NCBI GenBank assembly: GCA_019843655.1
Contig: JACDQD010000009.1
Span: forward strand, 4,239,204 to 4,303,203
Length of the DNA stretch: 64,000 nt
Source of the DNA: Lethocerus indicus
Lineage: Eukaryota; Arthropoda; Insecta; Hemiptera; Belostomatidae
Direction of reading: 5' to 3'
The position numbers and the translations under genes were made by a program. The notes under the pieces were generated by a model. The model was given only the letters and a program-made list of their open reading frames with translations, was not told where the DNA came from and did no database searches. This document shows, piece by piece, positions 1 to 12,073 of this stretch. The first letter of the stretch is position 1; the number at the start of each line of letters is the position of its first letter.

Positions 1-91
1 CATCGGTCTTTGTTCGACAAAGGATTTGTGGCGGCAGGGAGGCCAGGATCGGCGAGGAGTTATTTAAATCGGGTAGTGTTTAGAGAGCGGG

Positions 92-118
92 ATGAGGGTA
101 GGGGAGGGTGATCGATAA
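92..118 (+). promoter_or_regulatory. short upstream ORF in the 5' leader
   Basis: ATG at 92-94 opens eight codons (MRVGEGDR) and stops at TAA 116-118. It ends 39 nt before the preferred main ATG at 158 and is in the same frame. If the transcript starts upstream of 92, scanning ribosomes would meet this ORF first, so it could damp or tune translation. The ORF is directly visible. Its inclusion in mRNA and any effect are inference. Confidence 0.35.
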
Positions 119-130
119 GAGAGCGTGGCC

Positions 131-148
131 GGGGCCGGGGCCGGGGCC
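131..148 (+). repeat. (GGGGCC)3 tract just upstream of the start codon
   Basis: Three perfect GGGGCC hexamers, preceded by GGCC at 127-130, lie 9 nt upstream of the ATG at 158. The G-runs could form a two-layer quadruplex or a stable stem with the following C-run in the mRNA leader. The tract is seen directly. Structure and regulatory effect are inferred. Confidence 0.8.
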
Positions 149-157
149 GCCCCCACC

Positions 158-720
158 ATGGAGGGGCGGGCGCATCGAGCGAGTGGAGGGGGCCGACCGC
201 CGGGGCAGGACAACAGCGGGCCCTCAGTGCTAGCACAACACCGGAACATGAGGGATACCGCGGGCAAGATGGCCGAGCTCAAGTTCGAAGCACCGCTGGC
301 CAAGTTCGAAGAGGCCGAGGACTGGGCGGCCGTCGACTTCGGCCAGACCGGGCTGAAGGGAATGGGCGGCGGGGGCGGCGGCGGAGGCGGAGGCGGCGGC
401 TGCGGCGCCCTCGTCGACGACACCTCCCAGGAGGACGCCCTCAACTTGAACAACGTCAACGGCGCCGAAGAGCTGGTCGACAACGAGACCTCCCTGCTCC
501 AACAGCAGTGCGTACACCACCACCACCAGTCCAACATCGACACCGCCTCCGCCTCCTCGGAGACCGACAACTTCACGGAGACGTTCTCCGGCTCGCTCGA
601 GGACCTGGTCAACACGTTCGACGACAAGATAACCAGGTGTTTCTGCAACTACGATGAGTCCGTCGAGAAGCTGGCCCCCGTCCAGGTCAGGACACAGGAG
701 GAGATCATGAACGAATGCCA
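158..720 (+). CDS. Unc-76: Unc-76 / FEZ kinesin adaptor, first coding exon (partial)
   Basis: This exon encodes the N-terminal 187 residues plus two bases of codon 188. FEZ proteins are cytosolic adaptors that bind the kinesin-1 heavy-chain tail and cargo, and act in axonal transport and axon fasciculation. Two blocks identify it: an acidic N-terminal block starting MAELKF at residue 38 (269-271 onward), and the FEZ core FSGSLEDLVNTFD in the last third (residues about 139-187), continuing to LAPVQVRTQEEIMNEC. Between them are 12 glycines (365-400), a Q/H-rich stretch and a Ser/Thr-rich stretch. I chose ATG 158 because it is the first ATG after the in-frame TAA at 116-118 and has a strong context (CCCACCATGG). 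ATG 269 (AAGATGG) starts exactly at the conserved block and could be the real or an alternative start, and ATG 248 is a third option. The exon ends CA|GTAAGT, so the next exon must supply the third base of codon 188. The rest of the protein, including the coiled-coil C-terminal part, is not in this window as far as I can see. Confidence 0.9.
365..400 (+). repeat. GGN codon repeat encoding 12 glycines
   Basis: Twelve consecutive glycine codons (mostly GGC, some GGA and GGG) follow ATG 362-364 inside the Unc-76 exon. They sit between the conserved N-terminal block and the FEZ core, so they probably form a flexible linker. Triplet tracts like this often vary in length between individuals. Confidence 0.9.
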
Positions 721-726
721 GTAAGT
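721..726 (+). other. 5' splice donor of Unc-76 exon 1
   Basis: GTAAGT follows the exon end CA directly, giving a full-consensus donor on the intron side. Reading through gives CAG TAA, so unspliced RNA stops at once. The intron is phase 2 (two bases of the codon lie in exon 1). Loss of conserved FEZ coding sense exactly here supports the boundary. Confidence 0.88.
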
Positions 727-3700
727 TGTTTTTATTATCGATTACGTACCGATCGAAGCCCCACGATCGATCGGCCTAACCGTATTAAATGATATTCTCT
801 ACAAGTAAAATTGTCTTATCCCGAAAACATAAAAGATCGTTGTGGTACATAGAAAAAATCTAAAAGTAGGTCAGATTCGTCTTGAGACCTTCCTCAAATA
901 TTTTCACATAGAGTACGACTGCTTTGGGTTTAATATATACATTAAACGTGACAGTTAGTAGTCTGCATGTAGCATCTAAACCTAAACTATCCGTATATAA
1001 TCGAACCTTATTTAATTTGTCTGGATGTTTCTGTAGCTGGGGATTTTATCGCGATGAAATACAGTATTCCTGCAATTTTTTCAACTGAACTAATATTGTT
1101 TAACGCTCTTTCAAGTTCAGTTTCTCCCCGTTCGAGAAACGGAAATAACAGTGTTGAACCCAGTTGTGACAGCCCGCTGCCGACTTGTAGCAACATCTTA
1201 TCAGTCAGCAGGCCGGGCTTATCTGGGCAACTTGAGGAGCACGTAACATTTACCGGGGGCATGCGTACGCGCCCACCTTGTTGTGCGCGAATAATAACCC
1301 CGATGAATAATTCATCCGGATCCGCTCGGCGTTCACAATTAGCTTTCTCCTTCGAGCTTTTACTTTCGTGTGTTTCTCTTCTGCCGATGAACTGTTCCGT
1401 TCTACCGGTCCGGTGGTCGTTGTTTACATCGATATTTCGACGCGCGGATCTAGCATGAAAATCTCATTCTGCAGTGTCGGTAGACGGGCACGTAGAGTTG
1501 AAAATTTGATATTAGCATTGCACCTGTTTTGAAGTCTATATTATAATAATATTAACACAATGAGATCTAATATTACGAAATACTATTTAATGGTTATTTG
1601 AAAATATTTCATGGCATTTATGTGTACACTGACTCTGCTCTCTCCCACTGACCTGGTAAGTCGGTAACCCTAAATTCTTGTGTCTTTAGTGGAACTATTG
1701 AACCGGAGAAGTTCATTGATGACGTCGGTCAGCCGAATCCCGTCTAGGATCGAACCACTGCGGCCGGAGAAGGCGGAGTCAGATGCACATGAGAACAAAA
1801 CCTATATCACGCATGCACTCGAATACCGCCGGCTTAGAGATAACCAAAACAAAACCAAAAACAAAAACAGAATAGACAGCCCCGATATATTCGAAACTGA
1901 TCGCTGTCCGAAGGAGAAGTGGCTGTACTATGAGTGTCGTTATAGATGGGTAAAATTGTCTACGAATAAGTTGCTTCTCGTTTATTTTTGAATTTTTTTT
2001 GACGAGCGATTTGCCAAAAAAGAAGAATATTGTTCGCTTTTTCGATGACATTGTTTCTAGACAAACCCATGTTACTACAAGCTTTATACACAGTTGAGTG
2101 TTCAATGTATTTATCGATCTCATTATTGTTATTTTGTTACCAATAAAATATATATTCACGATTGCGCAATAGTAGTTTCAATTTTAATCCACACAAGACA
2201 ACTCTGGGATCAACCGGCACGGTGAATTTAATAAATTGCAACAGATTAACAAACTGAAATATAACCGAATATTTTCCTCTATTAGTATGATAAATATTTC
2301 TTGTTACAATAACTAAATAGGTAAAGTGGGTTAGCATTAGCTCCCTGTAGGCTTACTTGTTGTTAATATAAGGATTAATTACAGTTAATTTTTTTCAAAT
2401 GCGGACTTTAATTATCACGAAGTTGCGTCTCATTGAGCTTTATGTTTTTCGAATTTACCGGAGCAAAATATTCAACTATTTTTCGATTCCTTCCTTATGA
2501 TATATTACGTCAATGAGGATATTCTACGCGATCCTCATCCTCTCGGTATTTACGTTTTCCACATTTTCCAAGCGGTGAAATGCTTTTCTCGAGCGCTGTT
2601 TTCACAGTGGGAACGGGGCGAAGGATGCCCGGGCTTTGCTGAACCCGTATTATCGAGCGGGGCAGGAGCCCGAGACAATGCCAAGTAAGGGGGAAACCTT
2701 CGCGCAGAGGAATGCCAACTGTGCAATATCTTTTTGCGCTCTGTCGTGTCGGCCCTGTTTACGTACCCGAACCGGAAAATAGATCCTATAAATCCGCGGC
2801 AAAATTACGCGTTTCGCTAGGCGCTACATAATCGGTCGAACGGTTGGGCGGTAGAGGAATTGAAGTGACAAAAGTTAAATAAAAAATTAGCCCTCAGATT
2901 CTCTTCCTCAGATTTCTTCTTGTAAATAAAATCAAGAAGAAAATGATTTCGGTGGGTTCGCTATTTTGCTCTTATGCTAGACCGGTTTCGGCAGGCCTCC
3001 CCCCACAGGCCCAATATGATCGAGTCATTCACTTCCCCCCTGACGAAGCTCGAAACCGGGCTAACAATAGACCGGGAAGAGACAGAGGATCGAAAGAACA
3101 GGATTAAACTTAAGCACCTGCCGTGGTCGGCTGATCCTGATGGACGTAATCGGATGTTAACCTTCAGACCTGTCGTACGAAAGGTGGAGATTATTTCTCC
3201 AAAAAAAAAATAGAAAACAGTAACTTGTTGCTATGACTCGAGTTTTCGTCATCGTCCATTGAATATTATCCGCACTAACGCTACCCTGGTACTCGGTTAA
3301 ATCGGTTTGAGATACTCAAAGGATGGGTCCCTGAAGGTTCACAATATCCTCATTCTTACTTATTTGGGCGACAGGCGAAAATGGCGTACAGAATATATTT
3401 CAAATACATTCAATAAAATTCATACATCGGCAGATGAAGAAACGTTGTCCCTACGAACGCTCATTAATTCGCGACTGCACAGAGCCTGCAAGCAGGCTGC
3501 AGTAAATTTGAGCGTGGGTCCTGGGGTCGGCAGCGTGAATCAAGATCGGTGATGTAGAGTCACAATCTGAAACAAACGGTATATTGGCGAATACGTCTCG
3601 CATAAATAACGCATTGCAATATCCCTATTTCTCTCGCAATCTCGGTTATATGACATGCAAACCTTTTCGTTGGTCGGGGCCGGTTCGGTTTCTGAATTTA

Positions 3701-4987
3701 TTACAAGTCGAATTTCATCGGCCACGTGTATACGAGTCACGAACCCCGTTCGGTATTAAGAGCGAATAGGAATATAAATCCAGTTTAACATATACTGGAG
3801 GCTATGAATTGTGTATTGAGGTCTAGTCTGACTGGTCTTTTACGGCGCGGGACCGAGACCTGTTAGTGATTTTTCTTGAACCTACGACCCAGTTCTATAT
3901 ACAGAGCTTCATCGACAAGAGTTCAGTTTGGTATAACAATTTTTTCCATTCGCATTTTAGGATATTAAATATATGTCGGTTATGTTTTTCTGATTGTTGT
4001 ATTAAGACCCTTCTTTCAGATCTGTTAACAACATTGTTGGCATAAGATAAATAAAATTCTTATAAGATTTTCTTATTGATATTCATGAAGATTATTGTGC
4101 CATGAAATTTAAAATTCTACCGGGTTATAATATATAGGCTCGTTCCTGCGTTCTGCGTATCATTATAGTGGTTTCGATGTATTCGTAAGCGTTATTCAAA
4201 TTACAGGTTGTTACTCCCCGCGGGTGGGTTGGGTTCGGCGCTGCTGTGGCGGACATTCACGTCCTCGATCGCCTTATCGAGAGAGTCGAGCGTAGGTATC
4301 GGACGTTGGAGGTGGCCCGTGGGTTGTGGGTGGAACGAGGAAGCCGAACCGTGGATCCCGTCGGGTGTTCTCCTTATTCAAAGTATTGCTCCGTTAATTC
4401 GAAACGGTGACGTCATTCCACTTGTGCAAACGCACTTGTGAAATCCCTATTCCGTACTTGGCCATAAGGCGGGATCTCGGTAGTCTTCTCGAGCAAGGAG
4501 AGTAGAAAACTTCACTCTGTAATTTTGTTTTAAATTAAAAGACGTTTCCATATTATCCCCACAAATAATTAAGCTCGATAACATCACCAGTTTGTCATTA
4601 GTATGACACCCTTGTTCGGCCCGAATTGGAGACAGATTTCGGCTTTCCGCCACCGTGAACAGTAGATATTGTTCCAGCAGTCACCATAACACTAAACTTG
4701 TGAATGCCGACAATAGTTGACAGAGCATAATAAATGAACAATAATTCGAAATGCGTGTTACGGAAATTCATAATGACGGGTTTCATGACGTTCTGGGTAA
4801 ATTCCAGTAAATAAAGGCCGTGAAATCATCGCGGCGAAACAGGATTTCTATAATTATCTATAATCTTCGATATTTCAAAATTATGTAATAAATAACGTCG
4901 ATTTATTTACCAGCAGAGACAGAAGATAAATGATCAACTAAAAAAGGCAGATGACATTTATTATCTTTACTGCAAAAGTGGGTTCTT

Positions 4988-5009
4988 TTGAATCGTGTGA
5001 GCGATTCAA
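4988..5009. repeat. small inverted repeat
   Basis: TTGAATCG (4988-4995) and its exact reverse complement CGATTCAA (5002-5009) flank a 6-nt loop. An AATGATATCATT palindrome follows a few bases later. No function is evident. Confidence 0.6.
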
Positions 5010-6590
5010 TAACAATGATAATGATATCATTCCGGTTATATCGAATTTAATTTGTTTTATTTCTCTCGAAGAGTTTTAAATTAAAATTGCTTTACAACAT
5101 TGGTTGCCTACTTTAACCGATAATACCGGGTTTCCTACGCCTCCGCGATCCTCTATGAGAAAGTTGGAGGCCGCTAATAGCTCGTCGGCAGATGGTTGAC
5201 ACCGGTGTGTGTTCAACGACGTAATTGCCGGCCGGCTCTCACAATGGGAAAAATGGGCCTCTTGTCCCCCGATCTGTAGGATCTGTGTTTGCTTTCACAC
5301 TTCTTAATTTCCCAGAGTTTTTATAACGTCCCCAGAACAACCTTGGCTCGACCGAACGAACCGACTCTGTGAGAACGCGGATTCTAATAGTATTTAAAAA
5401 AAAAAACCTAGTATTTTTTTACATCTTATAAAACATCATTCACCCTGAATTATAGGGCTACACAGTGCCTATTCACGGTGGCGTACGAATTAAGTTTTCG
5501 TACTCGCTATGGAATTGATACCATCTGCTGGTTCCAGAAAAATTTAGACAGCCTGAATGTCCTAGCCCGATATGCGTAAAAACCTAATTTCAGAAACACT
5601 TACATAAATAGACAAATATCGTAAAATTGCGTGATTGTGGTGACGTGTATATTACACCACAATGATTTTCAAAGCGAATACCTTAGCGTAGAGCATTTGC
5701 AAAAATATTGTCAATTTTACAAATACGAGAACTTTAATATTTATACTGGATTATGACAAGCTTCGAACATAAATACGTTTTATTTAAGTTGGAAACTCGC
5801 TGGACCAAGTGTATCTGCCAAAATTATTATGTAGAACAATAAAAATAATTTTTTTAAACTGCCTCTTGTGCCTTCAGTATCGTTCACGAGAAGAACACAA
5901 ACACTAGAAACTATCATAATCAAAATGATTTGATTTTTTTAAGTTTGCACTAGGGCGTTAGTTTAGGATGAGACCGATGTATTGAAGATGAAATTCCTTC
6001 GGTTAAAAAGGGAAACAAGACTAGAAACTTCCGAAATACCTTATTTCGTGGAAAGGCCGAAACCCCTCGGACCTTCGGTAAAGGTGTTTCTTATAGACCC
6101 GGCCGTAAACAGCCTGTCGAGTTCACTTAACGTCCGAAGGGACGCGCGCACACCCAAAAAAACCGTTTTGTAGGGCCCAGGTAAAAAGGGACGCCTTCAA
6201 TTGAGAGCCCTTCAAGCCGGCATTGAGTCCAAGTCCCGCGCCGGCCCAATTACCGCCGACCTCAACCTGCTAGCACTTGCTGCCGCTCTCTGAAATTGCG
6301 GTCGAAATCTCGGGATCGTTGGGGGGCGATAGGAGAAACTTCTCCTGACCTGTTAGGAATAGAGAACACTATAATAAATATTTTGTCTGACTTATACGAA
6401 CCCGTATAATGCGTTAATGCCCAGGTAAAAACATATGTTGTAAAGAATAAAAATGCTGAAATCTTTCCCGGGGCGTCGGCTTTCGTCATAGATCTTGGAT
6501 TAAATTATTTTAGGAATTAGATAACAACATACTAGGGAATTAAAATTAACCTTAATTTTAACGGAATTTAAAATTAACCACAATTAATAG

Positions 6591-6696
6591 CGGACACCCC
6601 GCTGAGTATGGTGCGGATTAACTAGGTTACTAAAAACAAACTATTCTATATAAGGTATTCCAACCCCTCACAGACCACAAAACAGGTATTCCAAAC
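6591..6696 (+). mobile_element. dispersed repeat family A, fragment 1
   Basis: The left part (6591-6641; GAGTATGGTGCGG, GATTAACTAG, TTACTAAAAA) matches the 3' end of the tandem array and its flank at 39.1-39.3 kb. The right part (6653-6696), framed by GGTATTCC at both ends, matches 44210-44252 in reverse complement at roughly 40 of 45 positions by eye. Several copies of the same joined blocks suggest a non-autonomous transposable element with no coding capacity. Its class is unknown. Confidence 0.6.
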
Positions 6697-9654
6697 ATGA
6701 TCATTGTTCCATACCCAAATATATGAATGATACTTGTATTCGCCATTTTGGTTACTTGCTATTCATGGCGCGAATGTATTTTATATAATTTTCACGAAAG
6801 TTGATCCCTCCTAAATCTAGTCTTGCTTCTTGCGTTCCTTAGCGGAGCAGCAAGGGCCGCTGTTTGTGTTTACCGCTGGCAAATAAACCGCGGGAACAGA
6901 CTCGTCCATTCAGATGAATTCCAACCTTGCCAGTGGGGTCCGCTACTGGCGAATAGTAAATTTGTGCAATATTCCAAACAGTTTTTAGACACTTCTTAGA
7001 AATAAAATTTACTTTTTCTCCCGGTTGCGTGAAGTCCGCGAACAATTAATATCTCGAGTGGCCAAGATTAGAATCTAAATGTTTGGGACATGTGTCTCAA
7101 GTTTCTATTTCATTACCCCAAATAACTCTGAAGGCCGCCTATTCCTTTCAGTTGTTACCCTTGTCCCTATTTCCCTGCAACTGATTTAGCCTTTTAGTTT
7201 GGGCAGTGGATTTAAACTTAATTTTCCCAACTTTGATTAGTGAAACTGAGCTCTAGCTGGCAGACTTCCTTGATAATCGTCCAAAACAATAAGTATTTTC
7301 TGTTAATTATAAATATTGTAGCTGTGACTTAAAATAAAAATGAATAAATGCTACATTACATTCAGAATTGAAGTGCTGATCGATCCCGACAATGGTAATG
7401 ACACTTCAAATTGGCCGTACCTTTATTGGAGTGGCTTCCTGGAGCTCTGAGTTCAAAGACTCTTTCACAGTGTTCTTTCCCCCCACCTAATATAATTCAG
7501 AAATTGAGGCGCAGACTGAAGGGCGTCAGTAGGCCACTGGGCTATGACGCTTCCGATATTTAAATTCGTATAACGGGCCTCCCCAGTTTGATTTGCATTC
7601 TTATCACGTTCCGGGGGTGCCTTATTGAAATTGAATATCGGGGTCAAAGCGGGTCGTAAGAATGCTCGAATTGAGCGTATCGTAGCCCGTTATAAATTTC
7701 TAGAATTAAACCGGGGTTCGATTTACTAGGTATTATTTGAGTGATAGAACATATGAAATATCAATGAAATAGTACTAGCGACTTCACTAGCACATAGCAC
7801 ATTATCCATCGTACTATCTCATTCTTCTTCTTAAGTGAAAAAGCGAGGTGATGACTATATGGGCAGTCGACATACGAATGAAACAGAAAGTTACATATCA
7901 TATAGATTAATGTTGAAGGAAGATGAAATTAATAAAAATTACAATATAAAATAAAAAATGGATAACAATTGGATTATATTCATTATTTCTAGAAATAATT
8001 ATAGAATATAGATATTATAAAAATGAAATATTTTTAGTTACGTATTTTAACTTACCAGGTCTAGTTGTACTTCTGGTGTCCAGAATAAGAACAGAAAGAG
8101 AAGCTAGAAGATCTGAGGATTAGATATTAGAAAATTTCATCCTTACGCTTTGGCCCCTATTAACACTTCCTTGGGTAATTGCCTCGAATCCGGCGTCCAT
8201 CAAGGCACGGTCACCAATCCGTGAAATCGCCCCACGAATACCTAGAATTAATGGTTTAATTTACGCTGTTCATTAATTACATTTTTAACACGGGCATAAT
8301 GAGATGATTTGAATTGTGGCAGCGGGTATACGCTAAGCACCCTGAGGTATTATAACATTTAATAACAGAAAAATGTCTGCGATATACTTAGAAGAATGAA
8401 TTTCAATTGTGATATCGACTATTTAAATGGTTAAAAGATAAAAGTAAATATTGAACTATATCATAGAAATATGAAAAACAGCTCTTCATTCAGTAGTATT
8501 AGCGGGGTAAATATGGAAGCAGTGGGAAATTTATTTTCTCATTTATTATAAAAAAACAACTGCCGATGGTGTACATATCCAATATCTATTACTAATATCA
8601 CGAGTATCTATGTAATAAAATATACAGCGTAGTGATAGTGATCAATTTTCAGCTTACCTTTAATTAAAATAAAATTTTGAAACCGGGGGGCAATTTGTCG
8701 TTATTACTGTATTTCAGAAACTACTTTGTTTTTTTCTTTAAAATACGGGCGCGGAAACTGGGTAATTGAACTGGAATCGTGGATATCATCAATAAAAAGT
8801 GTACCGTTAACGATTGTCTCGGTTTAATTGCTTAATTGCGGCTTACAATTAAAAATGTCCGCTGGAAAAATAGGTATTTCCTAACGCGCGGGAGAAAATA
8901 ATTGTCTAATTGTGCAATTCAGTTATTGCTGCACTTTAAAGGGCAGTCGGTGCGGTTTCAGTCCGTGGACCAAACAGTTAACAAGAGTTGTTTATATCCG
9001 CATAAATTACTGTTATATTCCAGTATAGTCGGATGGGAGATCCTGTACCATTCTCTGTTCGGTATCCAATTAAAGTTCGAGAAATCTGGACTCACGCTTG
9101 TATAGTTGACCAATCTCTACGGGCCATTATTTCCCTTGTTCCCTCTGCCCCCTCCAGTATGTCTTTTTAATTAAAAACAGGTTTGTAATTGAATTATTAA
9201 ACCTGGGCGGTCGTTAACGGTCTGTGTTTAATTGGTGGGGGCCCCGATTTTTTTTCAGTTCGATAGCCGGCGGTGGGCCTCGGCCGGTCTATCGTTTCCC
9301 AGCCAGTCAATGTTCCGGAAAATTGTTGGGTAATTTATTCCTATACCGCACTTTCCAGTCGGTTTTAGCGTCTCGCGGCTGTAGACACTCGACTGAGGCC
9401 TTATTCGCGAAGACTGAACCTTCTCTCGACAGGGCTGAGGGTCATCGAGCCGTCGGCGTGTCTCTACCGCAACACTGTTTTTGACGATTGGTCTCTTCCA
9501 TCTCACCGAAAAATTCATACTTCAATACCCTCCACGTCGGCAACCTTGTCCTACCGTTTCCATTGACATATACCCGGCGCCCCACCCAACACCAGGTTCT
9601 ACTGAAAAGGACTTCAAAATTTAGTATAGCCCAAAAAAATGGACGTGGAACCAT

Positions 9655-9715
9655 CTCAGGACTATAATTAAATTCATTGCACCTATAACATATAGAATTG
9701 TTGATTGTACAATTA
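9655..9715 (+). mobile_element. dispersed repeat family B, copy 1
   Basis: The block TCAGGAC - ATTCATTGCACCTATAA - GATTGT - CAAT - A-run matches 60858-60922 in the same orientation, with a few substitutions and short gaps. ATTGCAC and the later GTACAAT form an imperfect inverted repeat, so transcripts could fold into a hairpin. This is probably a short non-autonomous repeat, but two copies do not define its ends. Confidence 0.55.
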
Positions 9716-12008
9716 AAAAATCGGAAGTATCAAACTGTTTAACCTTATTTTTGGAAAGTGGACGAAATTATGACGATGCTTTCCAACAATCTGCGTAATA
9801 AGTTCTCAGCGCACATTCAATTATAGCAGAAATACGCTCATATTTACAGCGAGATATGAACCAATAGTTCCACCTCATAAACAAGCTCGCTCATGCTTCG
9901 GCGATAGATCAACTCGACTGATGCTCATTAATTCCCACACGATATATTTACCGCCGGCGTGGAATATAATATTAACGGAGAAACGAGGTTTACACTGGGA
10001 AACCGCGTACGTCAGTTTTAATCATGTAAGACAAGGGAAAACGGCGGAGGGTTAGAAAAATAGCTGTAACGAGCAAGGGACTCACCTCGCTCATTAACCG
10101 GCCGTTATCAACCGATGGTTCCGTCTGCAGCGCGAACGTACGTAACAAATTAGAAACGTGTACTTAATCTCTTCACTTTCACTTCACCTGACGTCGATTG
10201 GGCGCTCGTTACACGGTAACATTTGTGTGCTGTTTCGCTTGTGAATTCGAATTGTTGTTTTCAAACCGTTTTGGGCTCAATGTAGTACCATCGCCTGGCA
10301 GGTCCAGGTACGCTGTTAGAAATAACGAACGTCATTATAATATAGAATACATATATTTTGTTAACCGGAAAATTGTATGAAAGAATAGAATAGTTTCTTT
10401 TCTGGGGAATTTTCAATAAATAATATTCCTCTTTATGCAATTGAGATAATGAAAAATGAACGCCCGAATCGTGCGAATTTTATTCATACTCTTAACGCAT
10501 TAACACCTGATTTGAAGACAAATCGGGAACGAAACCTAATTTGTAAATGGATTTTTTATCGAATTCCGAAATGAAAAATTAAAACAAAATAAATGTTTCC
10601 AAAATTTTTATCTCTGGAGATGCAATCGACGTTACACAGTATAAGGATTCATCCACTTCTTGTGGTGAGTCTCATTTAAATTTTACATCGCTTCTTGTGT
10701 CCGATTCGAACTAACTGCTGTGATCGTCCTTATCCCCGATTTATCCCTCGGCTTCGAGCCTCTCCGTGTCCATTGTTGTTCGACGCTCGTCTGAATATTC
10801 ATAAGCCATCTTCAGGCTTTATATAGGTGGGCGCTGATGGAGCAAGTCGCAAGTTTCAGAACTATTTATGCGCTACCGCCGCTCGAAACACGGGAGTCAG
10901 CCATAAATCACAGTCTCTCTATTGTAATTACAAGAGCGTCGTTATTTACTGTTATTACGTCGTGCATTGGCTAACGAGTAACAGTCCTATTTTTTTATTT
11001 TATCTGTAATAATTCAATTATTTATTTAATTATTATATGCAGCAGTAATACTCAATTGTTATATACCGAGAAATTTAACTAAAATCGAATTCCATTGAGG
11101 GGAACACTACTTAAGGGGAGTAACCTTTTTTTTTGTCCAAGTGCCCATAGTAATAATCGTATATATTATATTTATTTCTCTCAATTTGGAATGCGACCGC
11201 GCCTGAACATGGTTGGGAACAGGAGGCCTAGTGTGTTGAACGAAGTTGATTCAAGGTTGTAAGCTCGTAAGTGTTGTAAGCCAAATCAGCTGTTGCCTAC
11301 TCGATACGTTTGGCGGCAATGCCGTATACCGCAGAGTATAAATAAAAATAACGCGTGACCGGGGGATGATGCGGGCGCTCCCCCCTGGGAGTGGTGGGGA
11401 CGGTTTTAACGAGGTCCCGGGTGCCGCCCCCCAATCGATATCCCCGGGGCGCCCCTTCCGCCCCCGCCTCCCCTACCATCCCCACAGCACACCCTCCAAT
11501 CTCATCGCTTCCCCCCGCAGCCCGTTCCCTCCGCTTTTACGGGACGGACATTTAAAACTCCCGGCCGGATCGATCCCCTGGAAGCCCCTTCAGGCACAGT
11601 TGAACCCGTACGGTTCAACGGGATAACCGACGGGGGACCGAAAACGGAAAGCGTAAAACGTGATTTTCAATAACGAACCTCACGCATAATATTTTGACTT
11701 GGCCTGCAACCCCGCTTACTTTAATAATTATTGAGTTTTACAGTAACATAAAAAAAAACATTGTTTTACGTAGCTTATACAGCGCAATTGGCAACTACTT
11801 TTGTTCTTGCGAGGGAAAAATGATTTTCCCTATGAGATATAGGCCGTAAAGAAAATGCGATCCGCTCGGTCTGCGCTCTATTTTCGCTGAGCACGGTACA
11901 GTTTTGCCGAGGAAGTGACACCAGAGGCCGGAGGCACGTCGGCTGGTGAAAGGAATTGTGCCGGCCCGGATTAGGACCGTAATTAAATTCCTGACAATTT
12001 TTCCTTGT

Positions 12009-12073
12009 GAGAGAGAGAGAGAGGGAGGGAGAGACTGTCGGCTTGATGGAAGAGAGAGAGAGAGAGAGAGAGA
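12009..12073 (+). repeat. GA-rich microsatellite
   Basis: Two GA runs (about 12009-12022 and 12051-12073) flank a short unique piece. Such runs can bind GAGA-type factors in insects, but no function is shown here. Confidence 0.9.

Larger units (their letters stand above)
1..157 (+). promoter_or_regulatory. 5' leader and possible promoter-proximal DNA of the Unc-76/FEZ gene
   Basis: This stretch lies directly upstream of the first coding exon and becomes strongly GC-rich toward the start codon. An in-frame TAA at 116-118 closes the coding frame upstream, so the main protein cannot extend further 5' in this exon. ATCGATA at 111-117 resembles the DRE/BEAF-type core of insect housekeeping promoters, but one 7-base match is weak. 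A small hairpin at 8-22 (CTTTGT, loop TCG, ACAAAG) is also visible. I cannot place the transcription start or say whether another 5' exon lies to the left. That this is transcribed leader is inferred from its position. Confidence 0.5.

Noticed and set aside
230..526. Antisense frame across the Unc-76 exon
   Set aside because: It is the shadow of the GC-rich coding exon. The + strand frame carries the conserved FEZ block.
7985..7998. TTCTAGAA motifs (also near 18055, 44145, 49857, 57899) as heat-shock elements
   Set aside because: Each has only two inverted nGAAn units, whereas a functional element normally needs at least three. An 8-bp palindrome is expected several times in 64 kb.
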